Assembly: GCA_019239425.1 (NCBI GenBank) | Contig: JAFAZX010000005.1 | Span: 1-64,000 of the forward strand | DNA: 64,000 bases | From: Acidobacteriota bacterium | GTDB lineage: Bacteria; Acidobacteriota; Blastocatellia; Pyrinomonadales; Pyrinomonadaceae | Reading direction: 5' to 3' | Shown: one piece after another, positions 8,437-16,918 of the stretch | Position numbering within the stretch: position 1 is the stretch's first letter | How the letters are laid out: the number at the start of each line of letters is the position of its first letter | Program-made: the position numbers and the translations under genes | The notes under the pieces: generated by a model | What the model saw: only the letters and a program-made list of their open reading frames with translations | What the model was told of the DNA's origin: nothing | Database searches by the model: none

Positions 8437-11412
8437 ATGGGCGCAGACGCACTCTTAAGGCTTGAGCGGACGGTCTTGTTCCAGACGCTACAGGCGAAGG
8501 AGAAGGAGGCGGGAGGCGGACACGAAATCTCTGAGCGCGTGAGAGCAGTCGTCGCGCACGTCGCCCCGCTCCTGGAGCGCGTGCCGGACAAGATGCCGGA
8601 GTTCACGCTGCATGACCCGAACCACGGCGCGAAGGTCGTCGAGCTGATGGCGCAGTTTCTGCCGGAGGACACGCTGGCGCACCTCAACGTCGTCGAGTTG
8701 TCCACCCTCATCTACGCCGCCTACCTCCACGACCTCGGCATGACCAGCTCCACCGACGAGCGCGAAGAAGCCATCCGCGACGACGCGGAGTACGCGCGCC
8801 TGCTCGCCGCCGACGAGGTGCGCTCCCAGCGGCTACAGCGTCTCAAGGATGAGGGCGACCACCGCGCCGCGACGGCCGTCGAGGATCAAGTCTACACGGA
8901 GTACCTGCGCCGTACCCACGTCCGCCGTTCGGCGCGCCTCATCGAGGAGAACCTGAGCGGCGGCGAAGGGCAGGACGGGGCGCTCGCCATCTCTTGGCAG
9001 GGGACGCCCTACTTCAAGTGGGTGCGCGCAGTGTGCGACAGCCACGAGCTGCCCGTCGCCCGCCTGCGCGACACGAAGACCTGGCCGCGCGACGCGCTGG
9101 TGCGCAACCTGCGCGTTAACATCCAGTACCTCTCGCTCGTGCTCAGGCTCGCAGACATCCTCGACCTCGACCCGGAGCGCACGCCGAAGGTGCTGCTCGA
9201 CTTCATCGACCCGAAAGACCCGCGGAGCATCGTCGAGTGGCGCAAGCACCGCTCGGTCATCGGCTGGGAGATTACGCCAGAGCGCATACGCTTCGAGGCC
9301 GAGTGCACGCACCCCGTCTATGAGCGCGCGCTGCGCGAGTTCCTAGACTGGATCGAGATCGAGCGGCAGGACAGCGTGCTGCTCGCGTCGAGCTACCGCG
9401 ACGAACTGTCGCAGGTCTACCGCTTCGACCTCACCGAGCCGGTCGCGAAAGACCGCGTGCGCTCGAACGGCACCTACATCTACTCCGACCTCAAGTTCAA
9501 CATCGACTACCAGCGGGTACTCAACCTGCTGATGGGCGAGCGGCTCTACGGCAACCCGGTCGTGGCGCTGCGGGAGTTGTTGCAGAATTCGGTTGACGCC
9601 GTCCGGCTGCGCGAGGCGCTCGCCCGGCAGGCGGGCGAGCCGTTCGAGCCGCACATCGCGGTACGCCTGAAGGGCGACACGCTCGTCGTCGAGGACAACG
9701 GCGTCGGGATGGACGAGCACATCGTCAAGAACTACTTCATGCAGGTGGGCCGCAGCTACTACCGCTCGGCCGAGTTCCGCGCGCGCCAGCTCGACATCGA
9801 CGCCGTCAGCGAGTTCGGCATCGGCATCCTCTCCGTCTTCATGGTCGCCGACGCCTGCGAGGTCGAGAGCCGCCGCTACCCCGACGACCCCCTCAACCCC
9901 CAGCCCCCCGTCCGCGTCGAAATCCCCACCGCCTACGACTACTTCGTCCAACGCCACACCGACCGCACCCCCATCGGCACCACCATCACCCTCTACCTCA
10001 AACCCAACCACCCCTTCAAGCCCTGGGAACTATTAAAGACAGTTTCCGACGTTGCACCTTTCATCGAATACTCTATTTTGATAGATACGGCAGTGAGCCA
10101 AACCGAATATCACCCGCACAAACCAAGTGAGCATGTGCCATCTGGGGTCAAATGCTTTTTCCAGATTTCCCTTGAAGATTCTGAAGATCCTCGACTGACG
10201 GGTGTCCGCGGGAGGCTGCACATCGTGGGCAAGCCACACGCCGCAGGAATCGTCGCCCAACGAGGTTTCCGCATCAGTCCTAGAGCGGGGGGCAGGTGGA
10301 TAAATTTGGCCCCCCAGTGGTTATCCGCTCAAGAGTTTGTTGATGTACGAGGAGGAACTAGGCTGACGCTGACGCCAGATCGTGGGGCCGTCGTGGAGGA
10401 CGAGCGCTTGTCCGGGTTGCGTTCGGCCATCGCCGCCAGAGCTGTCGAAGTATTAAGAACCCACTTAGAAGATCGTCGTCTTGCCTTAACATCTGCTGGG
10501 TACACGTCCTACGCCGAGGAGCTTTTGACGAGCGGCTCGCTGTTACTCCACTCCCGAATGGATGCAGCGCTGAAGGATGTGCTATTAGACTTACTGCCGT
10601 TCCCCTGCATTACGGACGCCGGGGCCTTGGCCCACCGCTTCGGCCGCGAGGTTGCGGCGCCGGTCATCGCCCTGACGGCGAAGGACAGTTGGCCTGTTTC
10701 GTGCTCGCCAGCGACGGTGAGGGCGGAACTGAACAGGCTCACACACTCTGCCCCGCCTCTTATCTATCAGGTTAAGCCCAAGCATTTCTATGGCGGTGAA
10801 GGCATCAATTGGTTATGGATAGCCCGCACCATTTGGGGAGGGGAGCATTGGAGAGGGGAGCACGAGATTTTAATCTCGTCCATACCCGGGCTGGTCTTTG
10901 AAATTCTAAGGCCCTCGGCGTCGGGTGCTAACGCGCTTATGCTTGAGGGCTATATGACCGGGCGGTTTACGCCAAAGGTGACGAGCGCCGTCGGCAACCA
11001 CAATCCCGTCTTCATCCACTCTATCGACGACCGCATTACCGGTGCGTCCTTCAACGCCCTACACCCGCTCGTATCATTTCTTTATAACGGTAACGCTATG
11101 GACATCGACGAAGGCTCCGATGATCTTTTCTACGTTCTCGATAACGCGCTGGACGAGATTTATGATGAGCTGGTTGCCGGCCCCGCTCTTCTTATGAAGA
11201 CCCCGGACGGCAAGTACGTTGACAGAGAGGTATATCCTAACGTCGTTCTCGTGGGTGTGCTGAAGCGGGAGCCGTTGCTGTTGGATTCGCTCCGCTCTGC
11301 CTTCGAGGAGTTCTGGTGGCAGGCGCAGGAGGCCGAGTACATCGCCGCGGATCAACCGTTCCCCGGGCTGACGGCGGAGGATTTGCCGTGGTTCTGGTCG
11401 TATGAGGGTTAG
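8437..11412 (+). CDS. HD-domain protein fused to an Hsp90-type (GHKL) ATPase
   Basis: A 991-residue protein. Residues 55-250 carry an HD phosphohydrolase-like region (HDPNHG at 59-64, YLHDLGM at 96-102). Residues 375-530 carry a GHKL/Hsp90-type ATP-binding domain: LRELLQNSVDA for the N box near 377, VVEDNGVGMDE near 415, and SEFGIGILSVFM near 458. The remaining 460 residues are unassigned. HD-Hsp90 fusions occur in bacteria, but their role is not established; HtpG-like chaperone or stress/defence roles are possible. Up to about 10,030 the gene has the strong G/C third-position bias of its neighbours. After that codon use becomes much more AT-rich (AAA, TTT, TTA appear) while the frame stays open. 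This suggests a chimeric origin. Confidence 0.85.
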   Translation: MGADALLRLERTVLFQTLQAKEKEAGGGHEISERVRAVVAHVAPLLERVPDKMPEFTLHDPNHGAKVVELMAQFLPEDTLAHLNVVELSTLIYAAYLHDLGMTSSTDEREEAIRDDAEYARLLAADEVRSQRLQRLKDEGDHRAATAVEDQVYTEYLRRTHVRRSARLIEENLSGGEGQDGALAISWQGTPYFKWVRAVCDSHELPVARLRDTKTWPRDALVRNLRVNIQYLSLVLRLADILDLDPERTPKVLLDFIDPKDPRSIVEWRKHRSVIGWEITPERIRFEAECTHPVYERALREFLDWIEIERQDSVLLASSYRDELSQVYRFDLTEPVAKDRVRSNGTYIYSDLKFNIDYQRVLNLLMGERLYGNPVVALRELLQNSVDAVRLREALARQAGEPFEPHIAVRLKGDTLVVEDNGVGMDEHIVKNYFMQVGRSYYRSAEFRARQLDIDAVSEFGIGILSVFMVADACEVESRRYPDDPLNPQPPVRVEIPTAYDYFVQRHTDRTPIGTTITLYLKPNHPFKPWELLKTVSDVAPFIEYSILIDTAVSQTEYHPHKPSEHVPSGVKCFFQISLEDSEDPRLTGVRGRLHIVGKPHAAGIVAQRGFRISPRAGGRWINLAPQWLSAQEFVDVRGGTRLTLTPDRGAVVEDERLSGLRSAIAARAVEVLRTHLEDRRLALTSAGYTSYAEELLTSGSLLLHSRMDAALKDVLLDLLPFPCITDAGALAHRFGREVAAPVIALTAKDSWPVSCSPATVRAELNRLTHSAPPLIYQVKPKHFYGGEGINWLWIARTIWGGEHWRGEHEILISSIPGLVFEILRPSASGANALMLEGYMTGRFTPKVTSAVGNHNPVFIHSIDDRITGASFNALHPLVSFLYNGNAMDIDEGSDDLFYVLDNALDEIYDELVAGPALLMKTPDGKYVDREVYPNVVLVGVLKREPLLLDSLRSAFEEFWWQAQEAEYIAADQPFPGLTAEDLPWFWSYEG

Positions 11413-11466
11413 GCGTTCGGGCCGCGTTGTTAATTTTGAAAGTCAAGCCTCACGTTGGCCGCGCGC

Positions 11467-11483
11467 GGTTGCGTAGGGCAACC
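11467..11483 (+). other. Small hairpin after the HD-Hsp90 gene
   Basis: GGTTGC and GCAACC flank a 5-nt loop, 55 bp after the stop at 11412. There is no U-tract, so it is a weak terminator candidate at best. The rest of the 182-bp gap up to 11594 shows nothing I can name. Confidence 0.25.
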
Positions 11484-11594
11484 ATTTCATTGGATAAGTA
11501 TACCTACCCCTGAACCCCCCGTTTGTTTAAGTGTTGACGCGCCCGGCTCTCCCTCCCGGCGGGCGCGAGCTTTAGTAAAGGGAGTAGAGCATTC

Positions 11595-12566
11595 ATGTTC
11601 GCACGTGGAATCTTGAAAAGCGTCGGGTTGGCAATCGCGTTGATGTCGGCGGGCGCGGGCTACGCGCAGCAGTCGCAGAACTACATACGGTACGACCGCT
11701 TCGAGTCGGAGCGGTCGGACAAGTTGACGGGCGGGCACATCGAGAAGGGCGAGTTCGAGGCGGGGCAGCCCGACATCCAGCTGACGCTCAACGTGCCCTC
11801 GTTCCGCCTGACCCTCTGGCAGAACGGGAGGGAGGTCAAGTCCTACTTCATCGGCGTCGGGATGAAGGACTATCCCATCTACATCGGCGAGCGCGAGGCG
11901 CACGAGATCATCTGGAACCCGCCTTGGATTCCGCCTGCGAGCGACTGGGTCAAGAGTCACAAGGGCGTGAAGCCCGGCGAGGTCATCGAGGCCAGCGACC
12001 CGCGCAACCCGCTCGGCAAGCTCAAGATTCCTCTGGGCGACGGCTACCTCATCCACCAGGCGACGGGGCCGAGCAACCTCGGCAACCTCGTCTCGCACGG
12101 CTGCGTCCGCATGCTGCGCTCAGACCTTTACGACCTGGCGGAGAAGATCGTCGCGGCGCGTTCGCTCCCGGTCACGCGCAAGCAGATCGCGAGCGCCAAG
12201 GCCGGGACGAAGACGTTGAGTGTCGCGCTCGACGAGCCGCTTGAGTTCGACATCAACTACGACACGCTGGTCGTCGAGGGCGGCGTGCTCTACATCTACC
12301 CGGACGTGTACGACCGCCGCACCAACACGGTCGCGCGCCTGCGCGACGAGCTGCGCACGAGCGGCGTTGACCCCTCGTCGCTCGACGACGCGGAACTGGA
12401 GAAGCTGCTTGCTGCCGTCACGCGCCGCACCAAGTTCGTCGTCCCAGTCGAAAGCATACGGCAGGGCCGCGCCCTCGCCGACGGCCACTCGGAGCCGCTC
12501 ATCGGCTCGCCTGCGCGGAAGCGCCCCGCCGTGCGCGGCCGGCGCGCGGCGAACGCTGGGAGGTGA
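11595..12566 (+). CDS. Exported L,D-transpeptidase (YkuD domain)
   Basis: A 323-residue protein with an N-terminal signal peptide (hydrophobic core 9-23, cleavage near YAQQ). A YkuD domain spans about residues 60-185. The catalytic motif is complete: His154 in YLIHQATGP and SHGCVRM at 167-173 with Cys170 as nucleophile. Such enzymes make 3-3 peptidoglycan cross-links or attach proteins to peptidoglycan. A basic, Arg-rich tail follows the domain. The ATG at 11595 has GGGAG about nine bases upstream. The next gene is convergent, with its stop codon only a few bases away. Confidence 0.92.
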   Translation: MFARGILKSVGLAIALMSAGAGYAQQSQNYIRYDRFESERSDKLTGGHIEKGEFEAGQPDIQLTLNVPSFRLTLWQNGREVKSYFIGVGMKDYPIYIGEREAHEIIWNPPWIPPASDWVKSHKGVKPGEVIEASDPRNPLGKLKIPLGDGYLIHQATGPSNLGNLVSHGCVRMLRSDLYDLAEKIVAARSLPVTRKQIASAKAGTKTLSVALDEPLEFDINYDTLVVEGGVLYIYPDVYDRRTNTVARLRDELRTSGVDPSSLDDAELEKLLAAVTRRTKFVVPVESIRQGRALADGHSEPLIGSPARKRPAVRGRRAANAGR

Positions 12567-12569
12567 GTC

Positions 12570-13250
12570 TCAGTCGCCGTACGTGGCGTGGTGCAGGACG
12601 TTGCCCGCGACGAGCGCGGCGAGCCACGCGAAGATGAAGACGACGATGTACGGCGCGGACGCTTCGTCTCCGCGCGTGGCCTGCTGGCGCTCGTAAAGTC
12701 TGTAGCGCGTGAGCGCGCCCTGCACCGCGCCGAGCGCGAGGAGGAGAAGGCTTACGACGCCCCACGCGTCGCGTGCGGCTTCGCGGCAGTAAGGCCACGC
12801 CAGCCACCACGTCGCGGCCAGCGCGACCAGCATGATGACGACGGAGCCCCGGCGCTGCCCGCGCGTCGGGAGGTCTGAGCGGAGCGCGAGGACGAGGACG
12901 GAAATCCAGACCGCCGTGCCGTCGACGAGGAAGCCTTCGACGGCGAACGCGAGCGGCCTCCCGTCCTTCAGGAAGAGCGAAAGGGCGGCCCACGCCGGGC
13001 CGTCGAGCAGCACGAGGAGCGCGAGCAGGGGCGAGCGCAGCCGCGGCGTGTAGACGTAGGTCGCGGCGAGGTAGACGCCGACCGCCGCCGTGCCCGCGAG
13101 GAAGAGCAGAAAGACCGCCGGGTGGCCGTAGGCGTAGAGCAGCGAGAAGGTCGCGGCCGCCGGCAGGAGTCCGAGGTAGATCAGGTGCGCGTAGTCTAAC
13201 ACGCGCGTGAGCGCCTCGTCAGTTCGCCATCTCTTCCCGACCTCAAGCAT
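12570..13250 (-). CDS. Multi-pass membrane protein of unknown function
   Basis: A 226-residue hydrophobic protein with six to seven likely transmembrane helices (roughly 20-40, 45-65, 75-95, 105-125, 138-155, 162-182 and 200-220). I recognise no family. The helices contain few charged residues apart from a histidine near the C-terminus (LHHATYGD). It overlaps no other credible frame and has codon use like its neighbours. The stop codon is 3 bp from that of the L,D-transpeptidase gene, so the two are tightly convergent without a separate terminator. Confidence 0.65.
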   Translation of the reverse strand: MLEVGKRWRTDEALTRVLDYAHLIYLGLLPAAATFSLLYAYGHPAVFLLFLAGTAAVGVYLAATYVYTPRLRSPLLALLVLLDGPAWAALSLFLKDGRPLAFAVEGFLVDGTAVWISVLVLALRSDLPTRGQRRGSVVIMLVALAATWWLAWPYCREAARDAWGVVSLLLLALGAVQGALTRYRLYERQQATRGDEASAPYIVVFIFAWLAALVAGNVLHHATYGD

Positions 13251-13287
13251 CCTTTACCCTATTGCAGTTGAGTGTAGCCGCGATAGA

Positions 13288-13365
13288 TTTCACCACAGAG
13301 ACACAGAGGCACAGCTTGAAGAGGTATGACTCAACGAGCTGTGCCTCTGTGTCTCTGTGGTGAAA
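13288..13365. repeat. Palindromic element, CACAGAGA family (perfect 29-bp arms)
   Basis: Arms 13288-13316 and 13337-13365 are perfect reverse complements, starting TTTCACCACAGAGACACAG. The loop is 20 nt. It lies between two leftward genes, 38 bp upstream of the membrane protein start and 28 bp after the aspartyl protease stop. Confidence 0.95.
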
Positions 13366-13393
13366 ATCCTTCTACTCCTCCCGAACGGCTCGA

Positions 13394-14629
13394 CTAAACC
13401 AAATCCCTCAGCTTCAAGACGACCTCGTGGGTCGCCGTCCCCGTCTGAACCCTGAGGCGCACGCTCTTGCGCCGCGCGTCCTTCAGGCCGTCGCGCGTGG
13501 CGATGAGTTTCAGGCTCTCAACGTCCTTCCCGTCGACGGCGACGACGCGGTCTCCCACCTTGAGTCCGGCCTCGTCCGCGGGGCCGTGCGCGACCACGTC
13601 GAAGACCTCGAAGGCGTGCCCATCCGCGCTCCCGCTCAGCCAGAGCCCCGCGCGGTCGTAAGGGTCGGGTCGGTCGTCTTGTGACTCCCTCTCGAAGTAC
13701 AGGCGGCGGCGCGGGTAGTCGAACGTCACGGCGAAACGTTTGAGCACGGCGGCGCCGACGTTGCCGGCCGTGTCGTTCGCCGTGAACGCGCCCGACCTCT
13801 GAAGCGAAAGCCGCGTTAAGGTCTCCCTGAACTCGAAGCCCGCGAACTTCAAGACCGGCAGGCGCACGACCTGCGAACGTATCGGCCCGCCGATGCCCCA
13901 GCCGGTCACGGCCTCGAACTTCGGCGCGTAGCGCTCGCGCAGACGGTGCTCTTCGATGAAAGGCCCCTTGAGCGTGAAGGCCGAGCGGTCGCCCGTGTCC
14001 AGCCCGAGCCGCGAAGGGACGCCGTCAACTTCGCCGCGGACGATGGGCAGGAACCTCTCCAGCTCGAACTCGACGGGCTTAACCTTGCCCGCGTACGAGA
14101 AGCTCGAAGGCTTCGTGAAGGTCAGAAGTCTTTTGCCGTAATCGACGCGCACGACCGCCTGCGAGAAGACCGGCAGGCCGATGAAGCCGTCGAACGTCTC
14201 CGACCCGAAGACGTGCCGCGTGTCCGAAAAGTCGAAGGCGTGAAACTCCAGGTCTTTCAGGACGAGCCCGGTTCTCCCGTTCCCGATGCGCATCTCTTTA
14301 AAGACCGTCTCCCAAGCCTTCACTACGCCCTCGCCGGCCCCGCGTGCCTCCGCCTCGCTCCCCAGCTTCGCCCCGATACGTTTCGCCGTCTCGACCGAGA
14401 TGCCGCCGTAGCCGCCCGTGTCGAGGAGGAATCTGAACGGCCCTTTCCCTTCGATCCACACCCCCACGAAGATGCGGTTGTCCACCAGCTCGAACGGCAC
14501 CGTGAACGACTCCCCGCCCTCGAACGTCAGGTTCGACGCCGCCCCCTGCGCCCGCGCCGCGCCGGCAAGAAACGGCACAAGCAAAAGGGCGGCAACAACC
14601 GCCCTCTTTGCAAAACGATTATGCTTCAC
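13394..14629 (-). CDS. Exported retropepsin-like aspartyl protease with PDZ domain
   Basis: A 411-residue protein with a signal peptide (hydrophobic 9-24, cleavage near AARAQG). Two DTG motifs are visible: FLLDTGG at 68-73 and LGLDTGD at 208-214. This arrangement gives two half-sites of a pepsin/retropepsin-like fold in one chain, as in bacterial aspartyl-protease family proteins. A PDZ domain occupies about residues 340-405 (HGPADEAGLKVGDRVVAVDG). It is expected to act in the periplasm; the substrate is unknown. The start ATG at 14629 is set by the signal peptide. Confidence 0.88.
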   Translation of the reverse strand: MKHNRFAKRAVVAALLLVPFLAGAARAQGAASNLTFEGGESFTVPFELVDNRIFVGVWIEGKGPFRFLLDTGGYGGISVETAKRIGAKLGSEAEARGAGEGVVKAWETVFKEMRIGNGRTGLVLKDLEFHAFDFSDTRHVFGSETFDGFIGLPVFSQAVVRVDYGKRLLTFTKPSSFSYAGKVKPVEFELERFLPIVRGEVDGVPSRLGLDTGDRSAFTLKGPFIEEHRLRERYAPKFEAVTGWGIGGPIRSQVVRLPVLKFAGFEFRETLTRLSLQRSGAFTANDTAGNVGAAVLKRFAVTFDYPRRRLYFERESQDDRPDPYDRAGLWLSGSADGHAFEVFDVVAHGPADEAGLKVGDRVVAVDGKDVESLKLIATRDGLKDARRKSVRLRVQTGTATHEVVLKLRDLV

Positions 14630-14732
14630 CGCTCAGCACCTTTTCAGACTGTATTGACCGTCTTGGTCGCGGCCTGCTTATTCATAAGAGTGCGCGCCGA
14701 ACGCCGCGTCAGCGGCGGAGGCGTGAAGACCG

Positions 14733-14918
14733 TTACTTATCCTTCAGCTTTTTAAGCGCGACCACGTGCCTTTGCATTCTCTCATCTCCCTTGAGACCCC
14801 AAGCTTTGACAGCAAGCGGCCACATCATGCCGATGCGCTCCGCCGGTGACAAGTCGCGGCAATCCACGCCGTTTGAATCAGGCGGCGTGGATTCCTCAAC
14901 TGGTGTTTTCCTTTTCAT
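14733..14918 (-). CDS. Small uncharacterised protein translationally coupled to ctpA
   Basis: A 61-residue protein. Its ATG overlaps the stop of the upstream S41 protease gene as ATGA (14915-14918), the usual arrangement for translational coupling. The core SPAERIGMMWPLAVKAWGL followed by a basic RMQRHVVALKKL end resembles small bacterial proteins I have seen in genomes with a WPL-x5-W pattern, but I cannot name a function. The overlap and the protein-like composition argue it is real rather than a shadow frame. The alternative is read-through of a non-coding tail. Confidence 0.55.
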   Translation of the reverse strand: MKRKTPVEESTPPDSNGVDCRDLSPAERIGMMWPLAVKAWGLKGDERMQRHVVALKKLKDK

Positions 14919-16651
14919 TCCGAGTCGGGGCGGCGGCCGACGTTTTCGGCGAGGGCCTTGGCCTCGGGGAAGAGTTCGAGGGCGCGGACGACTTGCGGGT
15001 CGCCGTCGAGGAGGTAGCGCGTGGAGGCGTCGCCGCCGTAAGAGGCGTTGACGAGGTTCTCGCGGACGCGCAGGCGCACGTACTCAAGGTCGCGGTCGAT
15101 CTGCGCTTGAGTGAGACCCGACTCGGGGTCGCGCTTGGCGAAGTCGCGGAACGCCTGCAAGACCTTGTCGTTGACGGGGAAGTCCGTCGGGCGCGCGGTC
15201 TTGTTGAACTGCGGCTCGGCGGTGACGCGGTAGCTCTCGAGCCCCGGAATCTGACCGCCCACCAACTGGCGCGCGAATTGGAAAGCCTCCTCGTAGATGC
15301 GCGCGCGGACGGGGCTGCCGACCTCCAGGGGCTTGACCTCGCGGTCGGGCGTGATGCCGCCGCCGCCGTAGAAGACTCGGCCGCCGGCCGTCTTGATGGG
15401 CGGCCCCGAAGGCTTCGGCGCGGGCGTCGGCTCCGGCGTCGGCGAGACCGTGCCGGCGTTGGGCGCTGCCGGCCCCGAAGGTTTCGCGGGCGTCGTCGGA
15501 CTCACCGTCTGCGGCGTCGGCTCGGCGTTCGGGTTCTGGTGCGTGTAGTAGTCGTAGATCGAGCCGCCCGCGTACGAGCGCTGAATCAGGCGGCCGTAGG
15601 GCGTGTAGTACTTCGCGGTCGTCAAGGTCAGCCCCGCGCCGTAAGGCAGGTTGAAGATGCGCTGGACGAGCCCCTTGCCGAAGGTCGTCTCGCCGACGAC
15701 GAGGCCGCGGCCGTGATCCTGTATCGCGCCCGCGACGATTTCACTGGCCGAGGCCGAGTTGCCGTTGACGAGGACGACGAGCGGCTGCTCGATGGGGTCG
15801 TAGAAGACGTTCTTGTACTCGCGGTTGCTCCCCTCGTCGCGGCTGCGGACGGAGACGACCGCGCGGTTCTTCGGGACGAAGTGGCTGGCGACCTTGATGG
15901 CCTGGTCGAGCAGGCCGCCCGGGTTGTTGCGCAGGTCGAGGATGAGCTGCTGCATGCCCTGACCCGAAAGCTCTTCGAGCGCCGCGGCCAGCTCGTCCGA
16001 GGTCGTGTGCGTGAAGCCGCCGGTGAGTCCGACGTAGCCGACGCCGGGGCGGATCATGAAGGCGTTGCGGATGGAGGGCTGCGGGACGCTGCCGCGCTTG
16101 ATGGTGAAGAAGAGCGGGGCCTGTGACCCCGCGCGCTCGATCTTGATGGTGACGGGCTCGCCCTCGGGGCCGCGGACGGCCTTCGAGACGGCGGCGGTCG
16201 TCCAGTCGCGCGCGTCCTTGCCGTCCACCTCGACGATGCGGTCGCCGAAGCGCAGGCCGGCCTTCGCCGCGGGCGTGCCCTCAATCGGCGTCTGGACGTA
16301 GACGCCGTCGCGGTGGCGCAGGATGGAGACGCCGATCCCCGTGAAGCGCGACTCCTGGTCTTGCAGGAGGCGGCTGTACTCGGCCGGCGAGAAGAAGCTC
16401 GAATGCGGGTCGAGCGTCCACAGCATGCCCTGGATGGCGGCCTCGTTCGCCTTCTCGTAGTCCACGCTGTCCACGTAGTTCTCCGAGATGACCGAGACGG
16501 CCTCGCGGTAGGCCGACTCGATGCGCTCCGGGCCGCCCTCGGGGCCGCCCGCCTCCTGCGAGAAGGCGCGCCGCCCGTAGATGCCGCCGACCAGCGTCGC
16601 CGCCGCGATGATGACCGCCGCCGTGATGCGTCCGAACGTCCTGCTGCTCAT
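14915..16651 (-). CDS. ctpA: C-terminal processing protease, S41 family, with PDZ domain
   Basis: A 578-residue protein. An N-terminal membrane or signal segment (8-25) is followed by a helical region, a PDZ domain at about 95-180, and the S41 catalytic core. The core contains the Ser motif NGNSASASE at 296-304 and the Lys motif TTFGKGLVQ at 322-330, forming the Ser-Lys dyad. A Pro/Thr/Ala-rich insertion at about 365-415 interrupts the C-terminal part. The start at 16651 is preferred over a frame reaching 16771 because the latter runs through a palindromic repeat. CtpA-type proteases trim periplasmic or envelope proteins at their C-termini. It is followed by an overlapping 61-codon gene. Confidence 0.93.
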   Translation of the reverse strand: MSSRTFGRITAAVIIAAATLVGGIYGRRAFSQEAGGPEGGPERIESAYREAVSVISENYVDSVDYEKANEAAIQGMLWTLDPHSSFFSPAEYSRLLQDQESRFTGIGVSILRHRDGVYVQTPIEGTPAAKAGLRFGDRIVEVDGKDARDWTTAAVSKAVRGPEGEPVTIKIERAGSQAPLFFTIKRGSVPQPSIRNAFMIRPGVGYVGLTGGFTHTTSDELAAALEELSGQGMQQLILDLRNNPGGLLDQAIKVASHFVPKNRAVVSVRSRDEGSNREYKNVFYDPIEQPLVVLVNGNSASASEIVAGAIQDHGRGLVVGETTFGKGLVQRIFNLPYGAGLTLTTAKYYTPYGRLIQRSYAGGSIYDYYTHQNPNAEPTPQTVSPTTPAKPSGPAAPNAGTVSPTPEPTPAPKPSGPPIKTAGGRVFYGGGGITPDREVKPLEVGSPVRARIYEEAFQFARQLVGGQIPGLESYRVTAEPQFNKTARPTDFPVNDKVLQAFRDFAKRDPESGLTQAQIDRDLEYVRLRVRENLVNASYGGDASTRYLLDGDPQVVRALELFPEAKALAENVGRRPDSE

Positions 16652-16707
16652 GAATTGAACCCCCCGAACTCCGCTTGTCCTCCGCGCGCGTGTCCGCCCG
16701 TGCGAGG

Positions 16708-16716
16708 ATTTTAGCA
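16708..16716 (-). promoter_or_regulatory. Candidate extended -10 element for ctpA
   Basis: On the minus strand the sequence reads TGCTAAAAT (TGn plus TAAAAT), 57 bp upstream of the ctpA start. The -35 region would fall into the neighbouring palindrome at 16730. Confidence 0.35.
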
Positions 16717-16729
16717 CAGTAGAACTGAG

Positions 16730-16820
16730 GCAGAAGCCCGACCGTAAGGGAGGGCGTACGTCTCGCGTCAAGACGCAGACTGAGGGAGACGTACGCCCTC
16801 CCTTACGGTCGGGCTTCTGC
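16730..16820. repeat. Perfect 35-bp inverted repeat in a divergent gap
   Basis: Arms 16730-16764 and 16786-16820 are exact reverse complements (GCAGAAGCCCGACCGTAAGG at the outer end). The loop is 21 nt. There is no heptad periodicity, so this is a separate family. It lies between the divergent ctpA and glycosyltransferase genes and so cannot be an ordinary terminator. Confidence 0.95.
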
Positions 16821-16918
16821 CCGAAAGCCCGAGAGAAATTCTAATATCTACTGACTACTGTCCACTGCCTACATCTGTTATATTTTCGGCGGTATTTGCC
16901 GGGAAAGTTTTCTAACCG

